DNA from: Paracoccaceae bacterium
GTDB taxonomy: Bacteria; Pseudomonadota; Alphaproteobacteria; Rhodobacterales; Rhodobacteraceae
Direction: 5' to 3'
DNA: 64,000 nucleotides
Assembly (NCBI GenBank): GCA_002402045.2
Contig: NVUX02000022.1
Location: 1 to 64,000, forward strand
How positions within the stretch are numbered: the first letter of the stretch is position 1; the number at the start of each line of letters is the position of its first letter. Positions 8,972 through 17,398 of the stretch are shown here, piece by piece. The translations under genes were made by a program, and so were the position numbers. The notes under the pieces are model-generated. The model saw nothing but the letters and a program-made list of their open reading frames with translations. It made no database searches and was not told the DNA's origin.

Positions 8972-10180
8972 TCATGCGGCGGCTCTCGCGGTTGCTGGCG
9001 GGGCTCTTGGGTGTTGTGCTGGCGCGATTGTGTTGATGATGGTCAGTTGACCACCGCAACATGGACAAGGCAGTGCGAGAATACGGGGCGGCTCATCAGT
9101 ATCGCCGGGGCTGTTGTCATTGGCGCGATCAGGGTCCGGTTTTTGGGCCCCGAGCAGGTGTCTGATGCTGGCGATATTGGCGGCACGATTACCATTGCCG
9201 TAGAAACCATAGTGACGGATGCGGTGCTGGCCTCTGGGGAGCACATGGATCAGGAACCGACGGATGAATTCATTTGTGGCCAAGGTCATGGCGGTGTGGC
9301 GGCCTACGCCTTTGAGGCGGTAATTTTTGACGCGAAAGGTGACGCCCTGGTCGTCCATACGGATCAGTCGGCTGTTGGAAATGGCGATCCGGTGCGTGTA
9401 TCGCGACAGATATGCAAGTACAGCTCTGGGTCCGGCAAAGGGTTCTTTGGCGTAGACTACCCAATCAATTTTGCGCAGCGGTTTGAGGAAATTGTCGAAG
9501 ATGGCCTTGTCGCAAAGGTCTATGTGATCGCCGAAGAAGTGCAGTTTTCCAGCATCGTGCAGCTTGGCCAACCCTTCCAGAATGAGACGACGGTATAAGC
9601 GGGACAGAACCCGCACAGACAAGAAGAAGTTCTTGCGGCAGGTGATCCATTTTGAGCCATCCCGTGACAACCCACCGCCTGGGACAATCATGTGGACGTG
9701 AGGGTGGTGGGTCATTGCTGAGCCCCATGTGTGGAGGACAGATGTTATGCCAACCCTTGCCCCAAGGTGTTTAGGATCGGCTGCGATCTTGATTACCGTG
9801 TTGGCACTTGCCCGCATCAGCAGATTGTAGAGTTCGCGTTTGTTTTGGTGGGCGATATCTGCAATCGGTTTAGGTAGGGTGAAGACAAGGTGGAAGTATC
9901 GTACGGGCAGTAGCTCTGCCTCACGTGCTGCCAGCCATGCTTTCGCTGCACCCGCCTGACATTTTGGACAGTGGCGGTTGCGGCAAGAGTTATAGGCGAT
10001 GTGCTCATGGGCGCAGTCGGCGCAGCGCGTGATATGGCCGCCGAGCGCCGCCGTTCTGCATCGCTCAACCGCGCTCATCACCTTCAACTGGGTCAGGCTA
10101 ATGTGGCCCTTGTTGGCAGCACGCCAGGCAGGGCCATGGGTGCGGAAGATATCTGCGACCTCCAGAAGTGGAGCAGCCAT
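8972..10180 (-). CDS. IS91-family transposase
   Basis: 402-aa HUH-type rolling-circle transposase. The N-terminal zinc-binding domain has CADCAHEHIAYNSCRNRHCPKCQ-like spacing (Cys pairs near residues 54-74). The HUH metal site is HHPHVHMIVPGG near residue 160, and the tyrosine motif is AYLSRYTHRIAI near residue 265. The length is typical of the IS801/IS1294 branch. It is followed downstream by non-coding sequence and preceded by a tyrosine recombinase gene seven bases away, a pairing common in IS91-like elements of alphaproteobacteria. It moves by one-ended rolling-circle transfer and can carry neighbouring DNA. Confidence 0.93.
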   Translation of the reverse strand: MAAPLLEVADIFRTHGPAWRAANKGHISLTQLKVMSAVERCRTAALGGHITRCADCAHEHIAYNSCRNRHCPKCQAGAAKAWLAAREAELLPVRYFHLVFTLPKPIADIAHQNKRELYNLLMRASANTVIKIAADPKHLGARVGITSVLHTWGSAMTHHPHVHMIVPGGGLSRDGSKWITCRKNFFLSVRVLSRLYRRLILEGLAKLHDAGKLHFFGDHIDLCDKAIFDNFLKPLRKIDWVVYAKEPFAGPRAVLAYLSRYTHRIAISNSRLIRMDDQGVTFRVKNYRLKGVGRHTAMTLATNEFIRRFLIHVLPRGQHRIRHYGFYGNGNRAANIASIRHLLGAQKPDPDRANDNSPGDTDEPPRILALPCPCCGGQLTIINTIAPAQHPRAPPATARAAA

Positions 10181-10186
10181 GACGGT

Positions 10187-11110
10187 CTATGAAGGTCTGG
10201 CCTTGCGCTTGGTTTGGTTCAGGTCGTCCAGCGGGCTGTCCACGGCTGCGATCATTCCAGTGGCAACGCTTGCGTAGCGTGCTGTGGTCGTCAGTTTGGA
10301 ATGCCCAAGCAGGGCTTGGATGACCCGTATATCCACACCGCGCTCCAGCAGATGGGTGGCGAAACTGTGCCTTAACGTATGCAGTGTGACCGGTTTGGTG
10401 ATCCCGGCCTCCCGCGCCGCCTCCTTAAATAGTCGCGAAATCTGCCGGGCCGAGAGGTGCTTGCCTCGATATCCGGGGAAGAGGGCACGCTCGGGGGCTG
10501 GCACATCCTTGTCCTGACCGGTCGGCCGCTCCGCCCACCAGTCGCGCAGTAGCCCCAAAATGTCCGCAGGCAGCATGACATTGCGGTCCTTGCGCCCCTT
10601 CGATTGCACGATCCTGATAATCTTCTGAGCGCTGTCGATATCGCCGACTTTCAGCCGGACGACCTCTCCCGCGCGCATGCCGCAGCCATAAGCGAGCGAC
10701 AACATCACCCGCGCTTTCTGGCTTGATGCCATGGCCAGAATGCGCTTGATCTCCTTCTTGCTCAACACCAGAGGCACCTTTACCGGTTCCTTCAGATGGA
10801 ATATCTCGGCTACCAGATCGTGCCGCCGCATAGTCACGCGGAACAGAAACTTGACACCTGTCATTGTTTGGTTGCGCGTGCAAATGCTCATGCCGCTTTC
10901 AATCAGATATTGCTGGAAATACTTCACATCATCCGGCGTAGCCGTCTCAGGCGAGCGTCCGAGCCAAGCCGCAAACCGCTTGCAGGCGCGCAGATGGCTG
11001 GCCCGGGACGCTGGGCCCAGATTGCGTGCACTCATATCGGTACTCATGCGTTCCCGAAGCGGTGTCGTCGGTGTGGAATGCTGAATGTTCATGGGGAAAT
11101 CCTCTGTCAA
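10187..11110 (-). CDS. tyrosine recombinase of the IS91-type element
   Basis: 307-aa XerC/D-like integrase. An N-terminal SAM-like core-binding domain (LRACKRFAAWLGR...DVKYFQQYL) precedes the catalytic domain, with the first Arg in YGCGMRAGEVVRL near 150, HTLRHSFATHLLERG (H-x-x-R) and LLGHSKLTTTARY supplying the last His and the nucleophile Tyr. All catalytic residues are present. It lies directly upstream of the IS91 transposase on the same strand and is probably co-transcribed. The start ATG gives a few residues of extra leader; an internal Met near residue 6 is equally possible. Confidence 0.9.
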   Translation of the reverse strand: MTEDFPMNIQHSTPTTPLRERMSTDMSARNLGPASRASHLRACKRFAAWLGRSPETATPDDVKYFQQYLIESGMSICTRNQTMTGVKFLFRVTMRRHDLVAEIFHLKEPVKVPLVLSKKEIKRILAMASSQKARVMLSLAYGCGMRAGEVVRLKVGDIDSAQKIIRIVQSKGRKDRNVMLPADILGLLRDWWAERPTGQDKDVPAPERALFPGYRGKHLSARQISRLFKEAAREAGITKPVTLHTLRHSFATHLLERGVDIRVIQALLGHSKLTTTARYASVATGMIAAVDSPLDDLNQTKRKARPS

Positions 11111-11224
11111 TCAAGGCAAAATCACCTCAACCAACAGCACGCACCCAACATCCCAAACCGCGCAACATATTCCTAACCAGCACAACACCCGCCACAAGCG
11201 CCCCTATCGCGAAGCGATTTAGTG

Positions 11225-11361
11225 CATGGGCCGGAAGTGACGTCACCCATTTTGTTTCGCTCGAAAAAATCCGCATAGCAACACTCATCAAACCGGCCAT
11301 CCATCGGCTTTTATCAGTGTCAGATTTTATGTAGTTATCCCAAAAAGGACAACTTATGCTG
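11225..11361 (-). repeat. ~135-bp repeat, copy 1 (likely IS91-type element end)
   Basis: Upstream of the recombinase gene. This stretch is nearly identical, in inverted orientation, to 33151-33288. Shared blocks include GGGATAACTACATAAAAT, AAGCCGATGGATGGCCGG, TTTGATGAGTGTTGCTATGC and ATGGGTGACGTCACTTCCGG. It does not encode a conserved protein. Its place at the edge of the transposase/recombinase pair suggests the terminal (terIS-like) end of the element. Confidence 0.7.
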
Positions 11362-11509
11362 CACGTGCTCTAGCCCCCGATGTCTCATCGCTATAGCAGC
11401 CCTGCGACCCCGATAGCGAACCTGTGGCCAACTTTGAGTTCGATTCAATAAGTCGCGCCCATAGATTTTTGAAAGCCGGCCCAAGCTTGTAGTTTTCATT
11501 TAGAAGGGC

Positions 11510-13051
11510 CTACTGCGCTGAACTTTCATTGGTATGATTGAATAAGCTGCCAACTTTGATCAAAACGTTTTCAGTCCGACTTCCAAACGCCTCAACACGT
11601 TTTTCGCCAAGCAAGCGTACCGACTGAATTTCGCTGCCCACAAAACAATCTCGGATCAATGGACGACCTAACGATATCTTTATATCATTACCATTGCATT
11701 CTTGATGCTCAACAGGGAGTTCCAAGATGGCCACAAAGGCCACGGTCTCAAGGTTCAACTCGATGTATCCCACTAAACCATGCAGTGGTTTATCCGATGG
11801 GAATTCTCGATCCAATGTTATCTCGAGTTTAGCCCCATCCGTCGTCAAGTAATTATAGAACCTACTACATTCTTTCCAGTTTCTAAAAAACGATGCGGGA
11901 GTCAATGGCCACAAATTTGCTCCAGCCCTACGTGTGATGTCCAGTAGCTTTGCAGCAATCTTTGTTGGATCAGTAAAGGAGAGGCCGCCTTTCCCATGGC
12001 TTATGTTTATATGCCCTTCAGCCAATGGGAGCCCGTCCCCGACAATGCTAAACTCGACTGGCCCCTTTTCTCCCCAAGATAATATCTCGAAAAATTGCTT
12101 TAGCTTTTCCAGTGTGATTGCTATTTCGAAGTCGAGACTTAGATCGATGTCGACTTTATTGCCGCTGGAAACAACCGCACTAAAAAACCAAGATTCAATT
12201 CTCAGCTTCAGAGCCTCAGGTGGCATGTTGGGAATGGCCGGAGCAGTAACTACTGATGCTATAGACATGGACTCCCCATCTTTAGAGCGAAAAATCATTT
12301 GGCATTCCCTTTTTGCAAGAGAACGCATCTTTACTAGAGTTGGTTGTCCATCAAAAATGGGCAATGTTGATTGAATATCAAAACGTGTCTCAATCATGTT
12401 GATATGATCGACTGCTATGTTTTCAGATAGGCCTAGCTGATGGTCTACCAGGTTCTCTATGCTCGCCGTGGCACCAAATTTAATTTCACCTTTCCATTGC
12501 CCATCTTCAAAACCAACAGTTTGTTCAAAAAGAGACTTTTCGCTGCCATACTTATTCGTAAAGTTTCGAACTGTGTTGACAAGCCAGTCAATGGCATCCG
12601 GCGATCGCTCTTCGTTTTCGGATAGAGTAAACTGAATGAAAGTTTTATTTAGCTTTTGGCCTTTGGGTCCAGCCTGTCGGAGGCGTTTGAGAGCCTTCTC
12701 AATCTCCGGCTTCCAGAAATGTCGGATAAATACACGTGGACGAGGCGTATTCTCGTCTAGAATGGCGACCAAAAAACAAGGCAGTTGGCTTTTAGAAAAT
12801 GCTCGCGCATTGGCCAAGCTTAGTTTAACCACAGGCTTTGCCTTTTGCGGTCCTTTAACTTGGACTTCACACTTTCGAACTTCACCAACTAAATCAGCTG
12901 AAAGTGCATCTGCTGTGAGCATTGGTACTTCCACGATGAAGTCCCAGCCATGATCATCCTCGTCCGATCTATTGCAAGTGATCCTAGCCTGTGAGCACAA
13001 TAAACTGAAGTGCTTTTCGGCTGGCCGGCCACTTCTTTGATCCAATTTCAT
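11510..13051 (-). CDS. DUF4365-type protein, predicted PD-(D/E)XK nuclease
   Basis: 513-aa protein. The first ~110 residues read as a DUF4365-like PD-(D/E)XK domain: a lead Glu in the first helix, GWDFIVEVP with the metal-binding Asp, and CEVQVKG supplying the E-x-Q-x-K signature, then an ANARAFSKSQLPCFLVAI segment. About 400 residues of beta-rich sequence follow with no recognised domain. The start at 13051 has AAAGGGG just upstream; the frame extends 26 codons further without conservation. It stands alone on the minus strand. DUF4365 proteins often occur in defence islands as restriction-like effectors, but the target here is unknown. Confidence 0.72.
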   Translation of the reverse strand: MKLDQRSGRPAEKHFSLLCSQARITCNRSDEDDHGWDFIVEVPMLTADALSADLVGEVRKCEVQVKGPQKAKPVVKLSLANARAFSKSQLPCFLVAILDENTPRPRVFIRHFWKPEIEKALKRLRQAGPKGQKLNKTFIQFTLSENEERSPDAIDWLVNTVRNFTNKYGSEKSLFEQTVGFEDGQWKGEIKFGATASIENLVDHQLGLSENIAVDHINMIETRFDIQSTLPIFDGQPTLVKMRSLAKRECQMIFRSKDGESMSIASVVTAPAIPNMPPEALKLRIESWFFSAVVSSGNKVDIDLSLDFEIAITLEKLKQFFEILSWGEKGPVEFSIVGDGLPLAEGHINISHGKGGLSFTDPTKIAAKLLDITRRAGANLWPLTPASFFRNWKECSRFYNYLTTDGAKLEITLDREFPSDKPLHGLVGYIELNLETVAFVAILELPVEHQECNGNDIKISLGRPLIRDCFVGSEIQSVRLLGEKRVEAFGSRTENVLIKVGSLFNHTNESSAQ

Positions 13052-13290
13052 CACCCCTTTAGACAACGTAAACCTTCTTTTTCTTACAACTAAAATACTA
13101 GTATATACATCGATGCACTTAATCCTCAAAGCGGTTTTGGTCTAGCTGGTTGCCGTAACCGCTAGCCATCGCAACGTCTAAATTGCAGGTCCGCGCCTGA
13201 AACGAATGCTGCTGCGCGCCTCGTCAATGTCCACTTTGAAGAAGCTGCATCGCAGCCCATGCTGACAGGGCCAAGTTCCGCAATGGGGCA

Positions 13291-13896
13291 TTATCTTTTA
13301 CTGCCTATCCTTTTCGCCATATGCCACTCATTCATGATCTGATCGAAGTGGCAAGGGTCAAAACTCCGCATGTCGAAGTCGCGAACCTCACGCCCGCCGT
13401 CCCATGTCAGGAACGCTGAGTTGATCGCTGAGATTGAAAGGTCGCCAAGGTGCGCGGCTTCGATCCGCGGCATAACATTATGGCTCCGGTTTCCAGTCAC
13501 GTCCCACCTCTCAACGATTTCGTCCGTTGATACAAAGCTATGCGATATGGCCGCGTGGTCGATACTTAGCCAGACAGCACCCCCCCAATCGCCTCGATGT
13601 GGCACAAAATATTGCCAAGAGCTGAGCGGATGACTGGCGGAATATTGCTCGGGGTCGAAGCCGCGAAAATCGAAAAGGCTGATTCCTCCTATCTTCCTCA
13701 CAAAAGGGGGGTGATCCCGGGTGCCCCAGCGTTCCTTATCGTCAATGTTTGGTTCCACCATGATCTCACCAGCGGAAACGATAGATGGCACTCGGCTGGG
13801 TCGGGTAGTGTGCCACAGGCCGCCGTGAAGAAGGTCATGCAGCGCGCCCATGCCTTTCATGTTCACGTCGTTCGGAGCTCGATTATCTTCGCCCAC
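13291..13896 (-). CDS. ART-like (DarT/DUF4433-like) protein paired with HEPN gene
   Basis: 201-aa protein starting with GTG directly after the HEPN gene stop (no gap). The segment GLWHTTRPSRVPSIVSAGEI near residues 26-45 resembles the N-terminal signature of DarT-like ADP-ribosyltransferases (H-x-T with a helix NLxSILxxG). AVWLSIDH further on is a plausible second strand. No confident catalytic Glu was placed, so enzymatic activity is a guess. Tight coupling to a HEPN protein suggests a toxin-antitoxin or two-gene defence pair. Confidence 0.5.
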   Translation of the reverse strand: MGEDNRAPNDVNMKGMGALHDLLHGGLWHTTRPSRVPSIVSAGEIMVEPNIDDKERWGTRDHPPFVRKIGGISLFDFRGFDPEQYSASHPLSSWQYFVPHRGDWGGAVWLSIDHAAISHSFVSTDEIVERWDVTGNRSHNVMPRIEAAHLGDLSISAINSAFLTWDGGREVRDFDMRSFDPCHFDQIMNEWHMAKRIGSKR

Positions 13897-14391
13897 TTAA
13901 TAGTCTCCGGTGAAGATTGTTCGGACTATGTCGTCCTCCTTCAGGATCTGATCAATAACGTAGAGAGACGCGACATATAGCTTGGGGTTACGGTCGGAAT
14001 CCGGATCTCCACCCTTGCCTCCGTGAAATAGGTTATTTCGTACGCGCCTCAGAGCTCCGACTAACTCCTGTACCGACGAAACTATGCCAGCTTCTTCCCA
14101 ATCAAGACTACCACTTTGGTCAACAACCTGTCTCTTGGGCGGCGTTTGGATCAAAGTCTCTGCGTTTGCGGCTCCCTTTATCTTTCGCCAGAACGCTGAA
14201 CCTAATTTTTCGTTGGCATAGCGATCCCATTCCACTTCTGCAGCTTGCCGTCGGCCAGAACTAGCATAACCGGCATCTTTCAGAGCGAATTCCAATCGCG
14301 TCATGACCTTAAAGAGGCGAACGCCGTCGTCGGCAACCTCGTCAATCTTTGCGTAGTCTACCTCTTGAGTGGTCAATTCTTTATCCTCCAC
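13897..14391 (-). CDS. HEPN-domain protein
   Basis: 164-aa helical protein with the motif RNNLFH (R-x4-H) in ALRRVRNNLFHGGKG near residues 117-130, typical of HEPN RNase-like domains. It is all alpha-helical by eye, with RLFKVMTRLEFALKDAGY as the first long helix. Its stop codon abuts the GTG of the ART-like gene. HEPN proteins either cleave RNA or serve as partners of nucleotidyl/ADP-ribosyl transferases in toxin-antitoxin and abortive-infection pairs. Which partner is the toxin cannot be told here. Confidence 0.7.
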   Translation of the reverse strand: MEDKELTTQEVDYAKIDEVADDGVRLFKVMTRLEFALKDAGYASSGRRQAAEVEWDRYANEKLGSAFWRKIKGAANAETLIQTPPKRQVVDQSGSLDWEEAGIVSSVQELVGALRRVRNNLFHGGKGGDPDSDRNPKLYVASLYVIDQILKEDDIVRTIFTGDY

Positions 14392-14495
14392 GGACGTTCG
14401 GGTGAGTCGGCACCATAACTGAGAGATGGCGATAATTGAAGCTGCACCGCAGCACGCGATGCGTCGTCCACGAAGGTCGGCTAAGGGCCGTTCGT

Positions 14496-14535
14496 GTCGA
14501 CCGACACAAAGGGCGGGAAGAAGGCTTTCGCTGCA
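14496..14535 (-). repeat. dispersed short repeat copy
   Basis: On the minus strand it reads CTGCAGCGAAAGCC..TTCCCGCCCTTTGTGTCGGTCGACA. Related copies occur at 34505-34560 and 39157-39205, with partial copies near 6541-6565, 16060-16090 and 41228-41252. All lie between unrelated cargo genes. No coding role is evident. Confidence 0.55.
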
Positions 14536-14550
14536 GGTTGCACAAATCGA

Positions 14551-15693
14551 CTAGAGACAATTTAGCATTTGATCAATCTCGGCTTCGGAAATGAAGAAAT
14601 TGGGGCTAACCCGCAGCGATCCGTGGCGCATTGAAACCTGAATTTTTGCTTTTGAGAACTTTTCGTAAAGCGCCTGATTTCTGGCGTCACTACCCGCAGT
14701 AAAAGCCACAATCGCTGAACGCTCCTGATGTGTTTCAACCGGCGACAGCACGCGATTGTTGGTGCAATTTAGCCCAGCTATCAATCGGTCGGTTAAATGC
14801 AGGTTGCGCGCGGCGATGTTTTTGATGCCAATTTCGGTCAATAATCGCAGGCCTTCAGCCCAGCCGTGCAACAGCGTATAGGCGATGGTGCCGGTCTCAT
14901 AACGCCGCGCATCATCATGAAAGTTAAGGTCGGTAAAGCTGTGCTCGGCCGCAAACATGCCTGGCGAGACGGGTGCAATAACAGAGCGGGCGCGTTCATT
15001 CACATACATAAACCCGGTTCCTGCCAAGCCCATCAGCCACTTGAAGCCGCCACAAGCGAACACATCAATACCATCTTCAACGACATTGATCTCGCTTGCA
15101 CCCGCACATTGGGTGCCATCCACAACCAACAGCGCACCGTGGGCATGCGCCAGATCAGAAAGCGCACGTAGATCCGCGCGAAGGCCGGTATCAAACCGCA
15201 CCGCTGTCACCGAGATAACCTGCGTGCGATCATCAACCTGAGCCGCCATATCCTCGATCAATACCCGGTTATCCTCGTTAGGTTGCACCATACGGGTGCT
15301 TACGCCACGGCTTTGCAAATTAAACCATGGGAAGGTGCTGTTCCAATGTTCACCCGCTGGCAACACAACATTATCGCCCGCCTGCCAGTTCAACCCGGCA
15401 GCAACCGTGCTGATACCAATACCCGTGCTGGTCGTTACGGCGTAGTCTTTGGGTTGCCCGCCAAGCAGTCCGGCCAACAAGTCACGAACTGGTTCGCGCA
15501 CGGAGGGGCGCGCATCAAGATCAACCGCAGCCATGTCCAAATAGGATGTCAGTGCTGCATGGCTACGGGTATTCAGAGGCGACTGGGCTGCGTTCATCAG
15601 ATAATTTTGGTGCTGTGTTATTGGAAACAACCCGCGAATGGCTTCAAAATCATGGGATAAGCTAAGGCTATTATGAGATGAATTATCGGGCAT
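14551..15693 (-). CDS. class V aminotransferase (PLP-dependent)
   Basis: 380-aa fold-type I PLP enzyme of the cysteine desulfurase/isopenicillin-epimerase-like group. Visible features are TTSTGIGISTVAAGL (phosphate-binding loop, ~87-101), AGEHWNSTFPW (~113), LLVVDGTQCAGA with the cofactor-binding Asp (~192), and GGFKWLMG with the Schiff-base lysine (~Lys218). ARRYETGT lies near 265. It lacks an obvious desulfurase cysteine loop, so it may be a lyase or epimerase. It stands alone between the HEPN pair and the restriction operon, flanked by repeat debris, so it is probably acquired cargo. Substrate unknown. Confidence 0.85.
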   Translation of the reverse strand: MPDNSSHNSLSLSHDFEAIRGLFPITQHQNYLMNAAQSPLNTRSHAALTSYLDMAAVDLDARPSVREPVRDLLAGLLGGQPKDYAVTTSTGIGISTVAAGLNWQAGDNVVLPAGEHWNSTFPWFNLQSRGVSTRMVQPNEDNRVLIEDMAAQVDDRTQVISVTAVRFDTGLRADLRALSDLAHAHGALLVVDGTQCAGASEINVVEDGIDVFACGGFKWLMGLAGTGFMYVNERARSVIAPVSPGMFAAEHSFTDLNFHDDARRYETGTIAYTLLHGWAEGLRLLTEIGIKNIAARNLHLTDRLIAGLNCTNNRVLSPVETHQERSAIVAFTAGSDARNQALYEKFSKAKIQVSMRHGSLRVSPNFFISEAEIDQMLNCL

Positions 15694-16210
15694 AGTTTTA
15701 CATTTCCAATTCTATTATTGCTCAATTTATTCGGCACATGGTCGAATAGTATTTCATTTCATAAGATAGTAAATAGCAAGGAGACGGAAGTAGGGCGTGA
15801 TTCAGATTCAACGCTGTCAATATTTGTATGACCCAGTAAAAGTTGAGCGGCGCGCAGGATGCCAGTTTTTGTAAATTTGAGCGACCTTAGTTCGGAGCAT
15901 CGAATGGGCACGCCAAGCGCTCGGTTTGGGACCAATAGGTCAGACGCTAGAAAGATTATGGTTTCTTAAAAACTGATGCTAACGCAACCAGCCTACGTGT
16001 TTTCCAATGGCTGTTTTGTCCACACAGTGGCAATTATCTGGAGGGCGAACTACGCACCTGCAGCGAAAGTCCGGTTCGGCGGCCCGGAACATGATAAGTC
16101 GAACCCATTTGAAAGGCAGCAAAGGGCCGATACCGTTTGCTCTTCGTCCTTTTCATAGGCCGATTCAGCTTAACAACTGGTCTGAAATCTTGCGACCACC
16201 TCTTATAGTG
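15694..16210. other. intergenic debris
   Basis: About 515 bp without a convincing gene. It contains an AT-rich promoter-like stretch upstream of the aminotransferase and, at 16060-16090, CTGCAGCGAAAGTCCGGTTC, a partial copy of the dispersed short repeat. Short plus-strand frames (15976-16158, 16007-16258) have no family features. Confidence 0.5.
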
Positions 16211-17398
16211 CTACCGTTCTTTCAGACACGCGCTTTGCGGATCGTAGACATAGCCTGAAATCGTTCCATCCTTGATACGCTCAACCGCTTCATTAATTAC
16301 AAACAACGGCACAAGAAACCATTCACGGGGCATAACTGGGCGCCCGAAGCGGTCCATGATTTCAATCTCAAGCCGTGCGGGCTCAAAAATGCGGTGGATC
16401 AGGTTTTCAAGCTTTGTGCGGTTGATGTTGTAGAGCTCGTATTTTGCGACCACCTCGACATTTGCCATGAGGAAAGTTGGCTGAAGATGAGCGCCCGCAA
16501 TGCGCTTTTCCACGTCCATGTTGGTAACACCGATCTTGTGAACCAGTTCTCTGTTTTCGGCAACAAGCGGGTGATCGGATTTGCTGCGCAACACATAGAT
16601 CGTTCCGCTTGCCTCGTCGCCGTCAATTGTTTGATCAGAAAACAGCGGACCGGCAGTTGGCTCGGTAATCCGTCTCCCTGCTTCATCTTTATTCAAGGCA
16701 CGCTGAAGCGAACGCATGAGCATGTTGCTCTCTGCCCCATTGTCGAAGATCACGCGCAATCTTGCATCGGTGCGCCCATGCTCCGTGGTGGTGATTTCGC
16801 CCTTTTCGGCAACATAGGCTTTTTGTCCGCTGACAATAAAGAAACGGCCTTTCTCGATTTCGGCTTTCATCTCAAAGGGTCTGGTTTCGCGAAGCCCCGT
16901 GTTCAGCTCCTTTTGCACCTGCTCAAAAAGCGGCTTGAAGGTCTCGAAATCCGCGCATCTTTCACGATTGGCCACATTTTCGGCGGCTTTTTTCTCGGCC
17001 ATAGGGCGGACATGCTTTAACACTGTGATGGGCGAAGCTTCGGCCTCGACCCCAAGTGCTGCCAGCAGGGCGTCGTCATCAAGCGCTTCTTCATCTGGTG
17101 TTGCCTCCCGAACCGAATGCTCCAAAAGCCCCTGCCCATCCAAAGGCTCGACCAAATCTCGACATTCTTGCAGCGCGAGGATACGATCCAGGCGAACGGC
17201 GTAAAGACGCTCGAAAATGTCACGGTCTTCGCCATGTTGTGGCGCGTGGCCATGTTCCTCCGTGAAGCGCTCTATCTCTTCAAATCCGGCAATGATGCGC
17301 TCTTCGCGCGGGGTGCGGCGGGTGGCTTTCCGGGTTTCTACCTCGACGCCAAGCTCGGCTAGAAGATCATCATCTTCCCGGGTGAATTCTTTAGCCAT
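16211..17398 (-). CDS. GIY-YIG nuclease of restriction operon
   Basis: 395-aa protein. The C-terminal third reads as a GIY-YIG (T5orf172/MUG113-like) nuclease: TIYVLRS for GIY, VHKIGVTN for YIG, EKRIAGAHLQ with the catalytic Arg, and KLENLIHRIF with the metal-binding Glu. The N-terminal 250 residues are helical and charged and probably contact the helicase. Its ATG lies inside the last codons of the helicase gene (8-nt overlap), so it is the fourth gene of a methylase-AlbA_2-helicase-nuclease operon. It is the likely cutting subunit, because no PD-(D/E)XK site is evident in the methylase. Confidence 0.83.
   Translation of the reverse strand: MAKEFTREDDDLLAELGVEVETRKATRRTPREERIIAGFEEIERFTEEHGHAPQHGEDRDIFERLYAVRLDRILALQECRDLVEPLDGQGLLEHSVREATPDEEALDDDALLAALGVEAEASPITVLKHVRPMAEKKAAENVANRERCADFETFKPLFEQVQKELNTGLRETRPFEMKAEIEKGRFFIVSGQKAYVAEKGEITTTEHGRTDARLRVIFDNGAESNMLMRSLQRALNKDEAGRRITEPTAGPLFSDQTIDGDEASGTIYVLRSKSDHPLVAENRELVHKIGVTNMDVEKRIAGAHLQPTFLMANVEVVAKYELYNINRTKLENLIHRIFEPARLEIEIMDRFGRPVMPREWFLVPLFVINEAVERIKDGTISGYVYDPQSACLKER

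Noticed and set aside
8960-9598. 212-aa plus-strand frame opposite the IS91 transposase
   Set aside because: Lies entirely over the conserved transposase gene; shadow frame.
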